In this document: piece by piece, positions 16,773 to 17,840 of the stretch
Layout of the letters: each line of letters begins with the position of its first letter
How positions within the stretch are numbered: the stretch's first letter is position 1
Assembly: GCA_021741285.1 (NCBI GenBank)
Contig: JAIOYD010000006.1
Coordinates: 1-17,840, forward strand
Length of the DNA stretch: 17,840 nucleotides
Source: Rickettsiaceae bacterium
GTDB taxonomy: Bacteria; Pseudomonadota; Alphaproteobacteria; Rickettsiales; Rickettsiaceae
Direction: 5' to 3'
Made by a program: the position numbers and the translations under genes
The notes under the pieces: generated by a model
What the model was told of the DNA's origin: nothing
The model's database searches: none
Seen by the model: only the letters and a program-made list of their open reading frames with translations

Positions 16773-16801
16773 AAAAAAATTCCTAATATTATAATAGGAA
16801 T
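16773..16801 (-). terminator. Second intrinsic-terminator-like hairpin on the minus strand
   Basis: ATTCCTA (16801-16795 on the minus strand) pairs with TAGGAAT (16785-16779), with a further TAT/ATA pairing inside, giving a nearly perfect 23-nt palindrome; it runs into TTTTTTT (16779-16773). Like the one at 16635-16664 it points left. Confidence 0.45.
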
Positions 16802-16907
16802 GCAACAACCGGTATATAAGAATATGACATTATTAAAAGAGCGTTGTTGCTTGACGCTTTAGCTAAATATTAAAAACTCAGAATGGTGTGCTACAACGCC
16901 TGGTACC

Positions 16908-16932
16908 GAACCGGAGGTTCAAAGTTTTTTTT
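16908..16932 (+). terminator. Small hairpin followed by eight T on the plus strand
   Basis: GAACC (16908-16912), loop GGA, GGTTC (16916-16920) is followed after AAAG by TTTTTTTT (16925-16932). The 5-bp stem is short and the T-run is offset by 4 nt, so termination would be weak. It follows the competing inverted repeats at 16802-16899. Confidence 0.35.
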
Positions 16933-17082
16933 CTTGCATGATGGTGTGATTTGCAACTAAAAAACTTAAGTTTCTTATATCTTGTAAATATAGTCCTAAC
17001 TCAAGATTGGGGTTATTGATGTTGAAAATTTGTAAAAAATTATGTATGCTCTCTCACCAGATCTAATTTTCTGTGTACCCGC

Positions 17083-17742
17083 ATGAACAAGGTAGCTTAC
17101 TCTCACTATTCCTTAATTAATTACCGAAGCGATATTGATGGCCTAAGAGCAATTGCTGTTATTGCGGTAGTGTTGCACCATGCCTTTCCAAAGGTTATTA
17201 AGGGAGGATTTGTTGGAGTAGATATTTTCTTTGTTATCTCAGGTTATTTAATTGGCTCTATATTGTTTAAAAATTTTGACGCCAAAAACTTCTGCATTTA
17301 TACCTTTTATGTAAGACGTATAAAAAGAATTTTTCCAGCTCTCATTTTAGTTTTAGTATTTTGTCTAGTATTTGGTTGGTTTAGTTTAACTGACGCTGAG
17401 TACATAAGACTTAGCGTGCATGCTAAAGCAAGTACTCTTTTTTATACAAATTTTATACTTGCTAAGGAAAGTGGCTACTTTGATGTTAGTGCTCATACTA
17501 AGCCTTTAATGCATTTATGGTCTTTAGCAGTAGAGGAACAATTTTATATTTTTTGTCCTTTACTATTGTATTTTGTTACCAAGAAAGGGTTCAACATCAT
17601 ATCAATTTGTGTGAGTATAATTTTATTATCTTTTGTTTTAAGTATTCAAACTTTACATAAACATCCTATACAAGCTTTTTACTATCCTTTATGCCGCGTT
17701 TGGGAGTTAGCAAGTCTCTTCGTCAGAAGTCTCTTTAGCTGA
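17083..17742 (+). pseudogene. Truncated OafA/YrhL-type membrane acyltransferase
   Basis: Acyltransferase-3 family proteins transfer acetyl or other acyl groups to extracellular sugars such as O-antigen. The 219 residues show the family opening RSDIDGLRAIAVIAVVLHH (15-33) and GGFVGVDIFFVISGYLIGS (41-59), the basic YVRRIKRIFPAL motif (76-87) and HLWSLAVEEQFYIFCPLLLY (144-163), with at least four membrane helices. Full-length members have about ten helices, 340-380 residues, or 600-plus with an SGNH domain. Here the frame ends soon after FYYPLCRVWELA (about 197-208), in place of the usual RxWELxxGxLL continuation, and an IS630-like end begins 25 nt after the stop. AAGTCTCTT occurs twice, 15 nt apart (17712 and 17727), and TTAGCAAG twice, 37 nt apart, at the break. 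I infer that the 3' part was lost through the insertion or a nearby rearrangement. No ribosome-binding site is visible before the ATG. Confidence 0.85.
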
Positions 17743-17764
17743 ATTAGCAAGGGATTTTACTATA

Positions 17765-17840
17765 TAAACTACTTAGGAAATCCATAAGAAAATGGTATAA
17801 TTAGCGTATAAAGCTTATGGATTTTAAATTATGCCTATAG
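17765..17840 (+). mobile_element. 5' end of a second IS630-like insertion sequence (runs off right edge)
   Basis: After TA at 17765-17766 the plus strand reads AACTACTTAGGAAATC (17767-17782), matching the end of the left-edge element apart from one extra base and one or two substitutions, and later GTATAAAGC as there. An ATG at 17831 (M-P-I to the edge) is placed where the transposase start would be. A perfect inverted repeat AAATCCATAAG / CTTATGGATTT (17778-17788 and 17814-17824) lies in between and would hide the start region in a hairpin. The call depends on the match to the left element, since almost no protein is visible. Confidence 0.55.
17778..17824 (+). repeat. Perfect 11-bp inverted repeat just before the putative transposase start
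   Basis: AAATCCATAAG and CTTATGGATTT are exact inverted copies separated by 25 nt; the second arm ends 6 nt before ATG 17831. In a transcript the stem would sequester the translation initiation region, a known way for insertion sequences to limit transposase expression from outside promoters. Confidence 0.6.

Larger units (their letters stand above)
16516..17082. other. 567-nt gene-poor region rich in inverted repeats
   Basis: No convincing gene is seen. It contains two T-tailed hairpins on the minus strand (16635-16664 and 16773-16801), a perfect 14-bp palindrome CACTCTCGAGAGTG (16709-16722), a set of mutually exclusive inverted repeats (16802-16899) and a plus-strand hairpin with T8 (16908-16932). 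On the plus strand a short open frame 16698-16754 (MEPITLESAISAGNLGYK) is followed after one TGA by 35 more open codons to 16862, which could be a decayed gene. 16933-17082 is AT-rich without clear structure and contains no ribosome-binding site near the acyltransferase ATG. Confidence 0.5.

Noticed and set aside
16901..16932. tRNA or tmRNA 3' end suggested by GGTTCAAAG
   Set aside because: No acceptor stem, anticodon arm or CCA context could be found around it; the sequence is better explained as a small hairpin followed by a T-run.
1..17840. CRISPR array, toxin-antitoxin pair or restriction system
   Set aside because: No regularly spaced direct repeats, no small paired genes with toxin or antitoxin motifs, and no methylase or nuclease motifs were found on either strand.

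Overview
The window looks like a piece of an AT-rich alphaproteobacterial genome, most plausibly from the order Rickettsiales (obligate intracellular or endosymbiont lineage). The reasons are the compact vir-type type IV secretion genes with a half-length VirB9, the split nuo operon, a 7Fe ferredoxin FdxA next to the heme-handling gene ccmC, strong A+T bias, and decaying genes and IS630-like elements at both edges. The order is an inference from gene content; no rRNA or other taxonomic marker is present.

Layout. 1-142 is the 5' end of an IS630-family insertion sequence whose transposase runs leftwards out of the window. It abuts 157-4744, a rightward operon virB9 (N-terminal half only)-virB10-virB11-virD4, tightly packed with 3-nt spacing or overlapping start/stop codons. 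This encodes outer/inner membrane core parts and two ATPases of a type IV secretion system. 4801-6195 is a Ppx/GppA phosphatase and 6241-6789 a di-heme cytochrome b561. 6927-7343 is a small membrane-anchored protein of unknown function on the minus strand. After a 355-nt divergent gene-free region comes respiratory complex I: nuoA-B-C-D-E (7699-11065), a strong hairpin, a secreted DUF3298-like protein (11204-11842), nuoF (11829-13097) and a frameshifted spermidine-synthase-like gene (13087-13936). On the minus strand pgeF-ccmC-fdxA (15748 down to 13958) forms a second compact operon. 15844-16515 encodes a glutamine-synthetase-like catalytic domain without the usual N-terminal domain. 16516-17082 is gene-poor and rich in inverted repeats. 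17083-17742 is a truncated membrane acyltransferase, followed by the 5' end of a second IS630-like element running rightwards out of the window.

How it fits together. The T4SS genes make the VirB9/VirB10 envelope channel, the VirB11 ATPase and the VirD4 coupling protein; the pilus, VirB3/4/6/7/8 genes and the C-terminal half of VirB9 are not here. NuoA-F gives the NADH-oxidising and part of the quinone-facing module of complex I; nuoG-N must lie elsewhere. CcmC supplies heme for c-type cytochromes and FdxA carries electrons, in line with an aerobic respiratory endosymbiont.

The most interesting points are the two outward-facing IS630-like ends sharing a terminal motif, one of which seems to have cut off the 5' end of virB9 inside its signal peptide; the stand-alone glutamine-synthetase-like domain; the basic N-terminal extension on NuoD; the secreted protein lodged between nuoE and nuoF; and the structured 16.5-17.1 kb region with mutually exclusive inverted repeats. 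I did not find a convincing wholly new defence or mobile system.
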